Of a stretch of DNA of 64,000 bases, positions 44,667 through 54,306 are shown piece after piece; positions within the stretch are counted from its first letter, which is position 1, and each line of letters begins with the position of its first letter. Source of the DNA: Flavobacterium luminosum (lineage in GTDB: Bacteria; Bacteroidota; Bacteroidia; Flavobacteriales; Flavobacteriaceae); assembly GCF_023635005.1 (NCBI RefSeq), contig NZ_JAMLJM010000011.1, positions 1 through 64,000 on the forward strand, in the 5' to 3' direction. The notes under the pieces are model-generated. The model saw only the letters and a list, made by a program, of their open reading frames with translations, was not told the origin of the DNA and made no database searches. Both the position numbers and the translations under genes were made by a program.

Positions 44667-45509
44667 TTAAATTTTACATAAATGTGTTATTTCGTCTAAA
44701 ACACGTTTAATCCTAATTTCAGAGATTCCAATTTTTTTCAATAAATAAGAAGTTTTATATAACTCTTTAACCAAAACAATATCATTTTCAATTAATTGAT
44801 GTTTTTCTTTTAAGGTTAATGTTGTTAAAGTTGTAATAGGATACAATCCATAAGTATCTATATTTTCTTTTATTCCGTTTTTACTGGGATAATCCCAACT
44901 TAATAAAGTTAAACCAACGCATTTTGCATAGTTTATTGCATCAATTGTAAACCTAGTATTGGTAACCAACCAGCCTTGTTTGAGATGTGTTGTGTTTTTA
45001 GGATTAGTATTCCATTGTTTTTGGATATCTAAAAATCTTGAGTTAATGTATAACGGTATTTTTACATTACTAAATACTTTAGAGTCAGAATGAAATTTGC
45101 ATTCAATTGCATAAACGCTTCCTTCTTTTTCAGCCAATACGTCAATTTCATGTGTTACACATTCACCATTTAAAATTACACTGACAGTGGTATTAAATCC
45201 TTTTTCTCTCAATAAAGCTGCAACTAACCTTTCAAACGGATAACCTGTTGGTCCTAATTCAAAAATGGCACGTTTTAGACTATATCGTGATGCAGATGTT
45301 CTGTTTGATTTTTTTAAATAAGCAAACGCTTTTTTATATATTTCATTTGAAGAAATACCATCATAAATTTCTGGTTGTATTTTTGAAATAATGTTTTCAA
45401 TATCTTCTTTAGATGCACCACTACGTTGTAGTGAATGTTCTAATTTTTGAGTTGAAAAAGGTTCAACATCAATAGAATTCTTTTTAATAAAAATTGGTTT
45501 TTGTTTCAT
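44667..45509 (-). CDS. ATP-cone domain fused to Mrr-type restriction endonuclease
   Basis: The 280-aa protein starts with an ATP-cone-like nucleotide-binding domain (about 5-85: KNSIDVEPFSTQKLEHSLQR, SRYSLKRAIFELGPTGYPFE). A PD-(D/E)XK nuclease domain follows: LVAALLREKGFNTTVSV, HEIDVLAEKEGSVYAIECKF with D-x14-ECK. The ATP-cone suggests regulation by ATP/dATP. The DNA target is unknown. It lies 10 nt downstream of the OMPLA-like gene and 11 nt upstream of the DUF5706 gene. Confidence 0.85.
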   Translation of the reverse strand: MKQKPIFIKKNSIDVEPFSTQKLEHSLQRSGASKEDIENIISKIQPEIYDGISSNEIYKKAFAYLKKSNRTSASRYSLKRAIFELGPTGYPFERLVAALLREKGFNTTVSVILNGECVTHEIDVLAEKEGSVYAIECKFHSDSKVFSNVKIPLYINSRFLDIQKQWNTNPKNTTHLKQGWLVTNTRFTIDAINYAKCVGLTLLSWDYPSKNGIKENIDTYGLYPITTLTTLTLKEKHQLIENDIVLVKELYKTSYLLKKIGISEIRIKRVLDEITHLCKI

Positions 45510-45519
45510 AATTCAAGTA

Positions 45520-46425
45520 TTAAAAACGTAAAGTTTCTGTCATTATACCAAACCTAATTGAGCTGATTTGATGTTGAAAATAAATATTATAATAATCCAT
45601 ACCTTGATAGAATTGAACAAAGAATCCAATGTCTTCTAAAAATTTGGGATGATAATAAACAATTAAACTGGCATTAATTCTTTTAGAATTAAATGTGTCC
45701 CAATTGTTAATATTATCTAGCATCAAAGTTGTTTCTGCTTTTACAGAAAAGTTTGCCTTTTGTTCACTACTTTTTATGAGGTTCGATTTCATAGGAAGTT
45801 TATAAGCTAAAAATGTATTGTGCCATCGTAATCCACTATATTGACCATGAAGTTCTTCTAACATCCAACTCTTTGGGTGAATTTCAACAGAGCTTTTTAT
45901 AAATTTGAAAGCTTTCAAATTTTGACTATATGATGATTGTAAAAAACCTAATTCTAAATAGTTTGTTGCAAAATTTCCTGATTGTAAATTGACTTTTCCA
46001 TCATCTGTATAAAAATTACCATCTTGACCATTAGAATGATGAGCAATTTTACCAAATAAAGTTAATTTATTGGCTGCATCTTTATGACCTGTTAAAAAAT
46101 AGAACGCAATTTGAGGTATATAACTTGGTGTTTTTACGGGATAAGAATACTCATCAAACATTCTTATTATAATTTGAGAAGTTAACACTGCCATTAATCT
46201 TGAATCTTTACGTTCTCTGATCTTAAAATTAGGACTAACATTTGCTTCAAACATTAAAGGTTCTAAATTTCCGATATCAAAAGGAAAAGTAACATAACTT
46301 TCACCTTGATTGACTTGTGCAATTTTATCTAAATTAAGAGTTACAATTGAATCTGTTAAGGTTTGTGCAACAATACTATTTGTAAACAAAACAGTAAATA
46401 AGTATATTAAATTAATTCTTTTCAT
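45520..46425 (-). CDS. Outer-membrane phospholipase A-like beta-barrel
   Basis: The start at 46425 (MKRINLIYLFTVLFTNSIVA) gives a good signal peptide and is preferred over the ATG ten codons earlier. The mature 280 residues alternate as a beta-barrel and contain GKIAHHSNGQDGNFY, reminiscent of the HxSNG active-site motif of outer-membrane phospholipase A. The C-terminus SIRFGIMTETLRF fits an outer-membrane insertion signal. The enzyme call is tentative because the second catalytic region was not matched with confidence. Confidence 0.55.
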   Translation of the reverse strand: MKRINLIYLFTVLFTNSIVAQTLTDSIVTLNLDKIAQVNQGESYVTFPFDIGNLEPLMFEANVSPNFKIRERKDSRLMAVLTSQIIIRMFDEYSYPVKTPSYIPQIAFYFLTGHKDAANKLTLFGKIAHHSNGQDGNFYTDDGKVNLQSGNFATNYLELGFLQSSYSQNLKAFKFIKSSVEIHPKSWMLEELHGQYSGLRWHNTFLAYKLPMKSNLIKSSEQKANFSVKAETTLMLDNINNWDTFNSKRINASLIVYYHPKFLEDIGFFVQFYQGMDYYNIYFQHQISSIRFGIMTETLRF

Positions 46426-46491
46426 AAATGATATATTTATATGTTTCAAAATCAATTTTACACAACTCGATAAATTTTTAAATGTTACTAA

Positions 46492-46926
46492 TTATTTATA
46501 AATTATTTTAATATCTTTTGAAAGGTTTTTATCTATTTTAAAACTAGCTTTAGAAAAACTAGGTCTATTTGTTAAGTTAATATTTTGATAATTAGAAAAA
46601 CCTATCCCTTCTATTGGTAGAATGAACTTTTTGTCAATTTTACCATTTTTATTTTCGTCATGGAGTATAAATACTGCATAGTTCCCTTTAGGAATATTAT
46701 TAAATGTTATAGTTGATGAATTCATAGAAATTGTACCAACTTCTTTTTTATAATAGTTTTTAATTTTCTCATCAGGTATTGAACCCTCTTTATTGTATAA
46801 TAAAAAAAGAACATCTCCATTAGAGTTTCTTAAATCTGAAACTTTAACCGTTAAAGAATAGGACTCTTGACCTTGAGAATAATTGGATAAAAGAACTAAA
46901 AATAATGTTGTTATTAGTTTTTTCAT
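46492..46926 (-). CDS. DUF2141 family exported protein
   Basis: The 144-aa protein has a signal peptide (MKKLITTLFLVLLSNYSQGQ) and the DUF2141 beta-sandwich pattern: SLTVKVSDLRNSNGDVLFLL, TFNNIPKGNYAVFILHDENK and NGKIDKKFILPIEGIGFSN. The D-x-N-x-N-G-x-ID segment resembles a calcium loop. The role is unknown and it is probably periplasmic. It overlaps the upstream LOG gene by 4 nt. Confidence 0.9.
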   Translation of the reverse strand: MKKLITTLFLVLLSNYSQGQESYSLTVKVSDLRNSNGDVLFLLYNKEGSIPDEKIKNYYKKEVGTISMNSSTITFNNIPKGNYAVFILHDENKNGKIDKKFILPIEGIGFSNYQNINLTNRPSFSKASFKIDKNLSKDIKIIYK

Positions 46927-47669
46927 TTTTTAGATGTATTTTCAAAAAACCACCATTTTGGTTTAATTTGTTGTTTGATTAATCCAAATTTTTCAATTGC
47001 ATGAGTTTCTAGATGTGTTACTAAATCAGGTATTGAATCCGTAACGTAAAGTAGCTTCATATCTTCTGGACTAATGCTTTCATTTTCAACCATAATTTTA
47101 ATATGATGACAAAGTTCTTTATGATATTCTGAATCAAAAATAATTATTGGAAAGTTTTTAATTACTTTGGTTTGAATTAATGTAAGTGCTTCAAATAATT
47201 CATCTAAAGTTCCAACACCACCCGGCATTACAATAAAAGCGTATGAATATTTTATTAAAACAACTTTACGAACAAAAAAATATGGAATATCTATCCATTT
47301 ATGTAAGTATGGGTTAGGTTTTTGTTCTCGAGGCAATACAATATTGCAACCTACAGAATATCCGCCATTTTCAAATGCTCCTTTATTTGCCGCTTCCATT
47401 ATTCCTGGACCACCACCAGTCAAAACAGTAAACCCTAGTTTAGAAATTTCTGCACCAATTTTTTCTGCATTTTGGTAATGTTCTGAATCAGGTGTAAATC
47501 TTGCAGATCCAAAAACAGTTACACAAGGACCAATAAAATGTAGTTTTCTAAAAGCTTTTATAAAATTAATTTGAACTTTAAAAGTGAATATTAGTTCTTT
47601 AAATCGAGATAATGGCCCTCGAATAAATAAAGACTCATTTGTAATTAATTTATTTTTATGTTTTTTCAT
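46923..47669 (-). CDS. LOG family (TIGR00730) nucleotide phosphoribohydrolase-like protein
   Basis: The 248-aa Rossmann-fold protein has VTVFGSARFTPDSEHYQNAE, FTVLTGGGPGIMEAANKGAF and AFIVMPGGVGTLDELFEALT. These are the two signature motifs of the LOG/YgdH group, which hydrolyses N-glycosidic bonds of nucleoside monophosphates and was long mis-annotated as lysine decarboxylase. It is the second gene of the seven-gene operon, 25 nt after the MBL gene. Confidence 0.93.
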   Translation of the reverse strand: MKKHKNKLITNESLFIRGPLSRFKELIFTFKVQINFIKAFRKLHFIGPCVTVFGSARFTPDSEHYQNAEKIGAEISKLGFTVLTGGGPGIMEAANKGAFENGGYSVGCNIVLPREQKPNPYLHKWIDIPYFFVRKVVLIKYSYAFIVMPGGVGTLDELFEALTLIQTKVIKNFPIIIFDSEYHKELCHHIKIMVENESISPEDMKLLYVTDSIPDLVTHLETHAIEKFGLIKQQIKPKWWFFENTSKK

Positions 47670-47694
47670 GTTACATTATTTTAGTTGTCAGAGA

Positions 47695-49050
47695 TTATAA
47701 ATCAATCTCTTGTCCCATTAAAGAAACAACGCAATCAAAACCATATTTTTCGTTTATTTTTATTCGAAGTTCATCAGCTGGAATATTTTCTCCATGAACC
47801 AAGAAAACTTTTTTAGGTTTATTTTCTAAATTTGATAGCCAATTGATTAAATCTTCTTGGTCGCCATGAGCTGATAGTCCCTCAATTTCAAGAATTTTTG
47901 CTTTTACTTCGTAATATTTTCCATGAATTTTAATGTCTTTTGCACCTTCTAATAGTTTTCGCCCACGAGTTCCTTCAGCTTGATATCCAACGATAATAAC
48001 AGTTGTTTCAGGCAAACCTATATATTTTTCTAAATAGCTTAATACTCGACCACCTGTAACCATTCCGCTAGCAGCAATGACTACTTTAGGTTGTTTATCA
48101 TAAATAGCTTCAATTGTGTCTTTATAATCGATAATCATGGTAAACATTTTACACATTTCAACACATTCGTTTGGAGAGAGTTTGTGCCATTTTGTGTTAT
48201 TTTCAAAAACGTCTAATATTCTTATTCCCATTGGTGTATCAATGATGTAAGGAATATTTGGAATTTTACCTTCACTTTTAAGTTGCCAAAGCAAATACAT
48301 TACCGTTTGAGCTCGTTCGACAGCAAAACTTGGAATAATGATTGTGCCGCCTTTGTTGACTGTATTGTTAATGTAAGTTTCTAGCTCAAATTTTGTATCA
48401 GTGTCTGGATGAATTCTATTACCATAAGTGCTTTCAAGAAAAATATAATCGGCATTTTTCGGTTTTGTTGGTGCATACATAAGTACATCGTCATCACGAC
48501 CAATATCTCCAGAAAAAACTAATTTTTTATTTTCAATCATTAAATCTATTGTACAAGCTCCAATGATATGTCCTGCATTTGTAAAAACTGCCTCAATTTC
48601 AGCATCAAGATTGACAACTTCATTCACTTTTACTACTCTAAAAAGAGGAAAAACTTGTTTTGCTTGTTCTACTGTATAAAGTGGTTTTGCAATTTGGTGT
48701 TTTGAATAATGCCCTTCATTAGCTTTGTTAGCTTCTTCTTCCTGAATTTTTGCACTATCCAATAAAATAAGTTTTGCGATGTCTTTGGTTGGACTCGTGC
48801 AGTAAATCTTACCTTTAAAACCTTGATCAACTAATCTAGGCAACCAACCGCAATGGTCTAAATGACCGTGTGTAAGTAGAACAAAATCAATTGTTGATGG
48901 TAAAACTGGTAATGGTTCCCAGTTGAGTTCACGTAAGGGTTTTATGCCTTGAAAAAGACCGCAATCTATAAGAATTGTTACTCCATTACTTTCGATTAGT
49001 GTTTTTGAACCTGTTACAGTTCCTGCACCTCCAATGAATTTAATTTTCAT
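47695..49050 (-). CDS. MBL-fold beta-CASP ribonuclease (YSH1/CPSF-like)
   Basis: The 451-aa protein has the metallo-beta-lactamase metal sites LLTHGHLDHCGWLPRL (HxHxDH), FTNAGHIIGACTIDL and FSGDIGRDDD, then the beta-CASP insert with IIIPSFAVERAQTVMYLLWQ, AASGMVTGGRVLSYL and the closing EGLSAHGDQEDLINWL and VFLVHGE. Such proteins process RNA. It leads the seven-gene operon (49050 down to 40387), which mixes RNA, nucleotide and envelope functions and probably serves stress survival. Confidence 0.93.
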   Translation of the reverse strand: MKIKFIGGAGTVTGSKTLIESNGVTILIDCGLFQGIKPLRELNWEPLPVLPSTIDFVLLTHGHLDHCGWLPRLVDQGFKGKIYCTSPTKDIAKLILLDSAKIQEEEANKANEGHYSKHQIAKPLYTVEQAKQVFPLFRVVKVNEVVNLDAEIEAVFTNAGHIIGACTIDLMIENKKLVFSGDIGRDDDVLMYAPTKPKNADYIFLESTYGNRIHPDTDTKFELETYINNTVNKGGTIIIPSFAVERAQTVMYLLWQLKSEGKIPNIPYIIDTPMGIRILDVFENNTKWHKLSPNECVEMCKMFTMIIDYKDTIEAIYDKQPKVVIAASGMVTGGRVLSYLEKYIGLPETTVIIVGYQAEGTRGRKLLEGAKDIKIHGKYYEVKAKILEIEGLSAHGDQEDLINWLSNLENKPKKVFLVHGENIPADELRIKINEKYGFDCVVSLMGQEIDL

Positions 49051-49179
49051 AATGTTTTATTTTTTACTGCATTTAGCAAATTATTTTAAAAATTATCTAT
49101 GTTATATTTCCTTATACAAATAAATCATCTTGGTTTGGTTCTATTCTTTAAAACTATCAAATAGAGTCACTTAAAATTT

Positions 49180-50301
49180 TTAATTTGTTTTTTTATAACT
49201 CCAAACAGCCAAACCATTTACAACTACTGCAAATCCAAATACTATTAATAAATTATTTAGTACCTCAACAAAACCAGAACCTTTTAAAAGTACCATTCTA
49301 ATAAACTCAACAAAATAACGAATTGGGTTTAACAAAGTAATGTTTTGTGCCCATTTTGGCATACTTTCAATAGGCGTAAACAAACCACTCATTAAAATAA
49401 AGATTACCATAAAAAACCAAGCAATAAACATAGCTTGTTGTTGGGTTTCTGTGTGATTAGATATGAAAAGACCAAACCCTAATATTAAAAGTAAATAAAT
49501 AGATGTGAAGCCATAAACTAATAAAATATTACCTAGCATTGGAACATTAAAAACAACTTTAGATATAATTAAACCTACAGTCAAAATGACTAATCCAAGT
49601 ACCCAAAACGGAAATAATTTTCCGATAATAAATTGATATTTTTTTATTGGTGTAACGTTTATTTGCTCTAATGTACCCAACTCTTTTTCTCTAACAATAT
49701 TCATAGACGAAAGAAACAATGTTAGCATGGTTACCAACAAAACTAATATGCCTGGAACCATAAAGGTTTTGTAGTTTAAGGTATTGTTATACCAAAAAGA
49801 AGGTATAACCATTATATTTTGTTCTACTTCTTTGTTTTCTGAAATATATTTAGATTGTATTTGAATATTCTTATTATAAGCACTAACGATCTGTGTTACA
49901 TACACATTTTCTACACCAGCAGTTGCAGCATCAATAGCATTAATGTTAACAGAAATACTTCCTTTTTTATCTTTTTGTAGATTTCGATTAAAGTTTACAG
50001 GAATGTTTACAATAATATCTGTTTTACCTTTTTGCATTTCTTCAATAGCTTTATTCTCTGAAAAATAAGATTCTGTAACATTAAAATAGGTAGAAGCGTC
50101 AAATGCACTTATTAACTCTCTAGATTCTCGACTTTGATTATTATCAACAAAAGTGATAGCAATATTTTTAACATCAAATGTGGCAGCATTCGACAAAATT
50201 AATAATTGTAAAATAGGTAAAATAAATATTAGCTGAAGCATACTTTTATCTCTAAAAATCTGCTTGAACTCTTTTTGTATGATGAATAATATTGTTTTCA
50301 T
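49180..50301 (-). CDS. ABC-2 permease, YbhR-like
   Basis: The 373-aa protein has one N-terminal transmembrane helix (LQLIFILPILQLLILSNAAT), a periplasmic domain of about 150 residues, and five C-terminal helices with the ABC-2 signature REKELGTLEQINVTPIKKYQ. It forms half of a drug or envelope-compound exporter with the next permease. It is the last gene of the TetR-led operon, 34 nt after its partner. Confidence 0.92.
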   Translation of the reverse strand: MKTILFIIQKEFKQIFRDKSMLQLIFILPILQLLILSNAATFDVKNIAITFVDNNQSRESRELISAFDASTYFNVTESYFSENKAIEEMQKGKTDIIVNIPVNFNRNLQKDKKGSISVNINAIDAATAGVENVYVTQIVSAYNKNIQIQSKYISENKEVEQNIMVIPSFWYNNTLNYKTFMVPGILVLLVTMLTLFLSSMNIVREKELGTLEQINVTPIKKYQFIIGKLFPFWVLGLVILTVGLIISKVVFNVPMLGNILLVYGFTSIYLLLILGFGLFISNHTETQQQAMFIAWFFMVIFILMSGLFTPIESMPKWAQNITLLNPIRYFVEFIRMVLLKGSGFVEVLNNLLIVFGFAVVVNGLAVWSYKKTN

Positions 50302-50335
50302 TTAGAAAATATTAAGTGTATTTAAAAAAATAATT

Positions 50336-51442
50336 TTATTCTAATCTGATTTTATATTTTTTAATACTTATTGTTATAAATAGTGTTGTCATTCCAATTA
50401 ATATGAGTGTTTCTTTCCAAATATATTGAATACCAACACCTTTAAGCATTATGGCTTTTACAATAATAATGAACCATTTAGCAGGAATAATATTACTGAT
50501 GATTTGCATTGGCAAAGGCATACTATTTATTGGGAAAATAAAACCAGAAAGTATTATAACAGGTAGCATTAGCCCCATCAAGGATAGCATCATTGCCGTT
50601 TGTTGCGAATCTGAAATAGTGGAAATTAAAATCCCTAAAGAAAGAGCAGATATAATGAATAAAATGCTTTCAAAAGATAAAAGTAGTAAGCTACCATTTA
50701 TTGGCATTTTGAAAACAAAAAAGCCCAATAATAGTATGATTATAGCATTAATGATTGATAGAAAAATATAAGGAAATACTTTGCCAATAATTACCTGAAA
50801 AGGTTTTATTGGAGAAACCAAAAGGATTTCCATTGTACCGATTTCTTTTTCTCGTGTAATAGAAATAGAAGTCATCATTGCAGACACTAACATTAAAATA
50901 ACAGTCATAACACCGGGAACAAAATTGAAAACACTTTTAAGTTCTGGATTATAAAACATTCTCGATTGTACTTCAACTTTTACTAAATTTGTTTTAGGTT
51001 GTTTTTTTTGTGACTGATAATTTTGAATAATCGCAGATGTATAATTTGCTATTGTGTTTGCTACGTTTGGTTCTGTAGCATCGGTTATAGCTTGTACTAC
51101 TGCAACATTTTTTGTTTGCAAATTTTTACTAAAATCACGTTCAAAAATTAAAACCGCTTTAATTTTTCCTTTTTTAAATTCTTTTTCAATATCACTTTCT
51201 TTATTTATTTGATTTTCGACATTAAAATAAGGAGACGATTTTATTTTGTTAATAATTTTTTGTGTTTCTACATCATTTGATTGGTCAAAAATTGCAATTT
51301 CTACATTATTAATTTCATTTGTAATTGCAAAACCAAACAATAAAATTTGAGCAATAGGCATTCCAAATAAAATAAACAAGGAGCGTTTATCACGAAAAAT
51401 GTGATAGAATTCTTTTTTTACAAAACCGATGAATCTTTTCAT
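50336..51442 (-). CDS. ABC-2 permease, YbhS-like
   Basis: The 368-aa protein has the same topology as its partner: an N-terminal helix (SLFILFGMPIAQILLFGFAI), a soluble periplasmic domain and the motif TREKEIGTMEILLVSPIKPF. Paired with the preceding permease and the two ATPases, it matches the E. coli YbhFSR exporter arrangement. A short TAGTAATTAGC-type repeat lies between it and the upstream ATPase gene (51447-51480). Confidence 0.92.
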   Translation of the reverse strand: MKRFIGFVKKEFYHIFRDKRSLFILFGMPIAQILLFGFAITNEINNVEIAIFDQSNDVETQKIINKIKSSPYFNVENQINKESDIEKEFKKGKIKAVLIFERDFSKNLQTKNVAVVQAITDATEPNVANTIANYTSAIIQNYQSQKKQPKTNLVKVEVQSRMFYNPELKSVFNFVPGVMTVILMLVSAMMTSISITREKEIGTMEILLVSPIKPFQVIIGKVFPYIFLSIINAIIILLLGFFVFKMPINGSLLLLSFESILFIISALSLGILISTISDSQQTAMMLSLMGLMLPVIILSGFIFPINSMPLPMQIISNIIPAKWFIIIVKAIMLKGVGIQYIWKETLILIGMTTLFITISIKKYKIRLE

Positions 51443-51480
51443 TTATAATAGTAATTAGTAACTAGTTAATAGTAATTAGC

Positions 51481-52215
51481 TTACTCAATATTACGTGCTA
51501 ATTTTAAAAACACATCATTCATTGAATCTACTTGGAATTGTTCTTTTAGTTTTTTTGGAGAGTCTAATGCTTCAATAGCACCATCAACCATAATGGAAAC
51601 ACGGTCGCAATATTCGGCTTCATCCATGTAATGTGTGGTTACAAAAATGGTTGTTCCTTTGTAAGCTTGTGTATATATCATTTCCCAAAATTGTCTTCTT
51701 GTTATTGGATCAACGCCACCTGTTGGTTCGTCTAGAAAAACAATTTTAGGTTCATGCAACAAGGCAACAGAAAAAGATAATTTCTGTTTCCAACCTAATG
51801 GTAATGAACCCACTAAATTATTTATAACCTCTTGAAGTTCTAACTCTTCAACTAATTGTGTAATTTTTTGTTTGATTTGTTTTCTAGATAAACCGTAAAT
51901 TCCTCCAAAAAAAGTAATGTTCTCTTTAATTGTTAAGTCATCGTACATTGAAAATTTCTGGCTCATATAACCAATACTTTTCTTAACCATTTCTGATTGT
52001 GACAATACATCAAAACCAGCAACATTTGCTTTTCCTGAAGTTGGATTAGAAATTCCGATGAGCATTTTCATTGCGGTAGTTTTTCCTGCTCCGTTTGCTC
52101 CAAGAAAACCGAAAATTTCTCCTTTATACACATCAAAAGTAATTCCTTTGACAGCAGTGAAATCTCCAAATTTTTTGGTTAGGTTTTCGACTTGTATGAT
52201 TTTTTCTTCGTTCAT
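51481..52215 (-). CDS. ABC transporter ATPase (second half of a YbhF-like pair)
   Basis: The 244-aa ATPase has Walker A GANGAGKTT (about 35-43), a signature-like GSLPLGWKQKLSFSVALLHE, Walker B IVFLDEPTGGVDP and the switch His in FVTTHYMDEAEYC. In E. coli YbhF two such domains are fused; here they are separate genes, 2 nt apart. The signature LPLGWKQ departs from LSGGQ, as is usual for the second YbhF domain. Confidence 0.93.
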   Translation of the reverse strand: MNEEKIIQVENLTKKFGDFTAVKGITFDVYKGEIFGFLGANGAGKTTAMKMLIGISNPTSGKANVAGFDVLSQSEMVKKSIGYMSQKFSMYDDLTIKENITFFGGIYGLSRKQIKQKITQLVEELELQEVINNLVGSLPLGWKQKLSFSVALLHEPKIVFLDEPTGGVDPITRRQFWEMIYTQAYKGTTIFVTTHYMDEAEYCDRVSIMVDGAIEALDSPKKLKEQFQVDSMNDVFLKLARNIE

Positions 52216-52217
52216 AA

Positions 52218-53114
52218 TTATAAATCCATAAACACATCTTCAATTGTCGTTTGAGCAGGTTTTATGATAATTTGAGTGTGATTTTTTTGTTGTAAATAAT
52301 CCTGTAAATCGTTTGGATTAAAGTTTTGATTTGTATCTATATAATGAATAAATTCACCAAAAGCATAAACACTATAATGACTTGAGTAATTTTTCAAATC
52401 GTGAATTAATCCGTGTGTGTTTTTAGATTGAATATCATAAATTACTTTGTCGTATTTTGAAATGATGTTGCTTGGTGAATCGATTTTTAAGATTTTTCCT
52501 TTTTGTATTAAAGCAATTCTATCACACAATGAAGCTTCGTCCATGTAAGGTGTTGAAACTAAAATCGTGATTCCTTTTTGCTGTAATCGTTTTAGCATTT
52601 GCCAAAATTCTTTACGAGAAACGGGATCAACTCCAGTTGTGGGTTCGTCTAAAAACAAAACTTTTGGTGCGTGAATTAAGGCACAACACAATGCTAGTTT
52701 TTGTTTCATTCCTCCAGACAATGCTCCTGCTCTTCGTTTTTTAAACGGTTCTATTTGAACGTAAATATCTTCGATTAAATCGTAATTTTCTTCAATGGTT
52801 GTTCCGAAAATAGTGGCAAAAAAGGTTAGGTTTTCTTCTACTGTTAAATCTTGGTACAGTGAAAACTTTCCTGGCATATAACCCACAGAATTTCGAATGG
52901 CTTTATAATCTTGTTTAACATCAAATTCTAAAACTTTGGCATTTCCTTCATTGGCTAACAAAAGTGTGGTTAGAATTCTGAAAATAGTAGTTTTTCCTGC
53001 TCCATCTGGTCCAATAAGTCCAAATAATTCTCCTTCATTTACTTCAAAGGAAACGTCATCAATGGCTTGGATTGATTTGTAGGATTTTGATATGTTTTGG
53101 ACAGAAATACTCAT
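52218..53114 (-). CDS. ABC transporter ATPase (first half of a YbhF-like pair)
   Basis: The 298-aa ATPase has Walker A GPDGAGKTT (35-43), signature LSGGMKQKLALCCALIH, Walker B VLFLDEPTTGVDP and LVSTPYMDEASLC, where Pro replaces the usual switch His region THYMDEA. This peculiarity is also known in YbhF-type ATPases. About 60 extra C-terminal residues form a regulatory tail. It is followed by its partner after 2 nt. Confidence 0.93.
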   Translation of the reverse strand: MSISVQNISKSYKSIQAIDDVSFEVNEGELFGLIGPDGAGKTTIFRILTTLLLANEGNAKVLEFDVKQDYKAIRNSVGYMPGKFSLYQDLTVEENLTFFATIFGTTIEENYDLIEDIYVQIEPFKKRRAGALSGGMKQKLALCCALIHAPKVLFLDEPTTGVDPVSRKEFWQMLKRLQQKGITILVSTPYMDEASLCDRIALIQKGKILKIDSPSNIISKYDKVIYDIQSKNTHGLIHDLKNYSSHYSVYAFGEFIHYIDTNQNFNPNDLQDYLQQKNHTQIIIKPAQTTIEDVFMDL

Positions 53115-53153
53115 TATTTTAAAAGTGATTAGTTACTAGTGACTAGTAATTAG

Positions 53154-53441
53154 CTATTTAATTAACAGAAAATTACTTTCTTCTATTGCTTTTACTTCAT
53201 GTTTAATATTTACTTCTATCATTACATAAACTCCGGAATTAAGATTAATTACAGTTCCTTTTTCATCAGTAAAAACGGCATTTCCAGAAATACAAACTAA
53301 TAATGCAGGTATTTTTGAAACGTGTTCTTTTAAGGTTTCGCCTTTAGCAATTTGTAATGAAACAACTTTTTTATCATTTGATTCAAACAACAACTGTGTT
53401 TGAACTGCTGTATTTTCGGTGTGAAGATTTTTTAATATCAT
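53154..53441 (-). CDS. Cupin-fold small protein
   Basis: The 95-aa protein is all-beta, with VVSLQIAKGETLKEHVSKIP, ALLVCISGNAVFTDEKG and VYVMIEVNIKHEVKAIEESN. This is a cupin barrel with His positions at the metal site reduced to two or three. It probably binds a small ligand. It overlaps the upstream lipoprotein gene by 4 nt, inside the exporter operon. Confidence 0.75.
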   Translation of the reverse strand: MILKNLHTENTAVQTQLLFESNDKKVVSLQIAKGETLKEHVSKIPALLVCISGNAVFTDEKGTVINLNSGVYVMIEVNIKHEVKAIEESNFLLIK

Positions 53442-53878
53442 TGGAAATATTGATTAAAGGTTGTAAATGATTCTTGAATTTTAGCCAGGTTTTCATTTGA
53501 TTTATCTTTTGAAAAATCATCAACTAATTCGATATAAGGAAGTAACCATTTATGCAATTCATCATGAGCTTGACCTTTCATAGTGCAATTTGATGTTAAT
53601 AAATCAAGATTTTTTTTCAAATTATCAGCTAATAATTGATAGTTTTCAGGTGTTTCTTTGTCAAATGAAGTTACGTCATTTTCCATAGTACGAATATGAG
53701 CCATCATATCAACATCTACTTTCCATTTTTGTCCACCATTTAGTTGAATGGTTTCGCTTTCAGAATGTTGGTGTTCTTCAGTTTTAATTTCAGTAGCTTT
53801 TTCTTCTTTCGATTTCGTATTACAAGAGAAAAGAAGTAAACTAAATGTAGCTAAAAGGGCAATTTTTATTTTTAACAT
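53438..53878 (-). CDS. Small helical lipoprotein
   Basis: The 146-aa protein has a lipobox (LLLFSCNTKS, Cys19), a His/Glu-rich segment (IKTEEHQHSESETIQLNGGQ) and a helical domain with KWKVDVDMMAHIRTMEND and NCTMKGQAHDELHKWL. The conserved Met and His residues could bind metal. I recall similar lipoproteins next to metal or redox genes in Flavobacteria. It lies in the exporter operon; the function is unknown. Confidence 0.65.
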   Translation of the reverse strand: MLKIKIALLATFSLLLFSCNTKSKEEKATEIKTEEHQHSESETIQLNGGQKWKVDVDMMAHIRTMENDVTSFDKETPENYQLLADNLKKNLDLLTSNCTMKGQAHDELHKWLLPYIELVDDFSKDKSNENLAKIQESFTTFNQYFQ

Positions 53879-53891
53879 GTTCTATAATTTT

Positions 53892-54293
53892 TTAATTAAT
53901 ATTAATTTGGTTTTTCTTATTGATAGTGAAATAAGCAAATGCAACAAAGATTATGGTTACAACAATTCTAAAAATCATTGCACCAATTGTTTTGGTTTCA
54001 TGCACTCCGTCTGTGTAGATATAAATAATAAAGCAAATAAATGCATTTATAAGAATTAGTGCCGAAATTCCTAAAATAGTTGATGTCCAATTTTTGTTTT
54101 TAACTAAGCCATAACTTGCTACTAAATATATTATGCTACTGATGAAATTTGTCCAAACTATGAACAAAACATAATTTCCTTCTTTGGCTCTAATTCCAAA
54201 TAAGTCAAAAATTACTGAAGCACTCAAAAACAAGGTAAGTAAACCAAATGCAGCTAACAGAAATGCGATTAGATAATGAAGCTTTTTTTTCAT
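53892..54293 (-). CDS. Four-helix membrane protein
   Basis: The 133-aa protein has four predicted transmembrane helices (LIAFLLAAFGLLTLFLSASV; NYVLFIVWTNFISSIIYLVA; TILGISALILINAFICFIIY; IFRIVVTIIFVAFAYFTINK). No family was recognised. It lies between the lipoprotein and the membrane-fusion gene with 13-nt gaps on both sides, so it is part of the operon. Confidence 0.65.
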   Translation of the reverse strand: MKKKLHYLIAFLLAAFGLLTLFLSASVIFDLFGIRAKEGNYVLFIVWTNFISSIIYLVASYGLVKNKNWTSTILGISALILINAFICFIIYIYTDGVHETKTIGAMIFRIVVTIIFVAFAYFTINKKNQININ

Positions 54294-54306
54294 AATTATT
54301 AATTAT

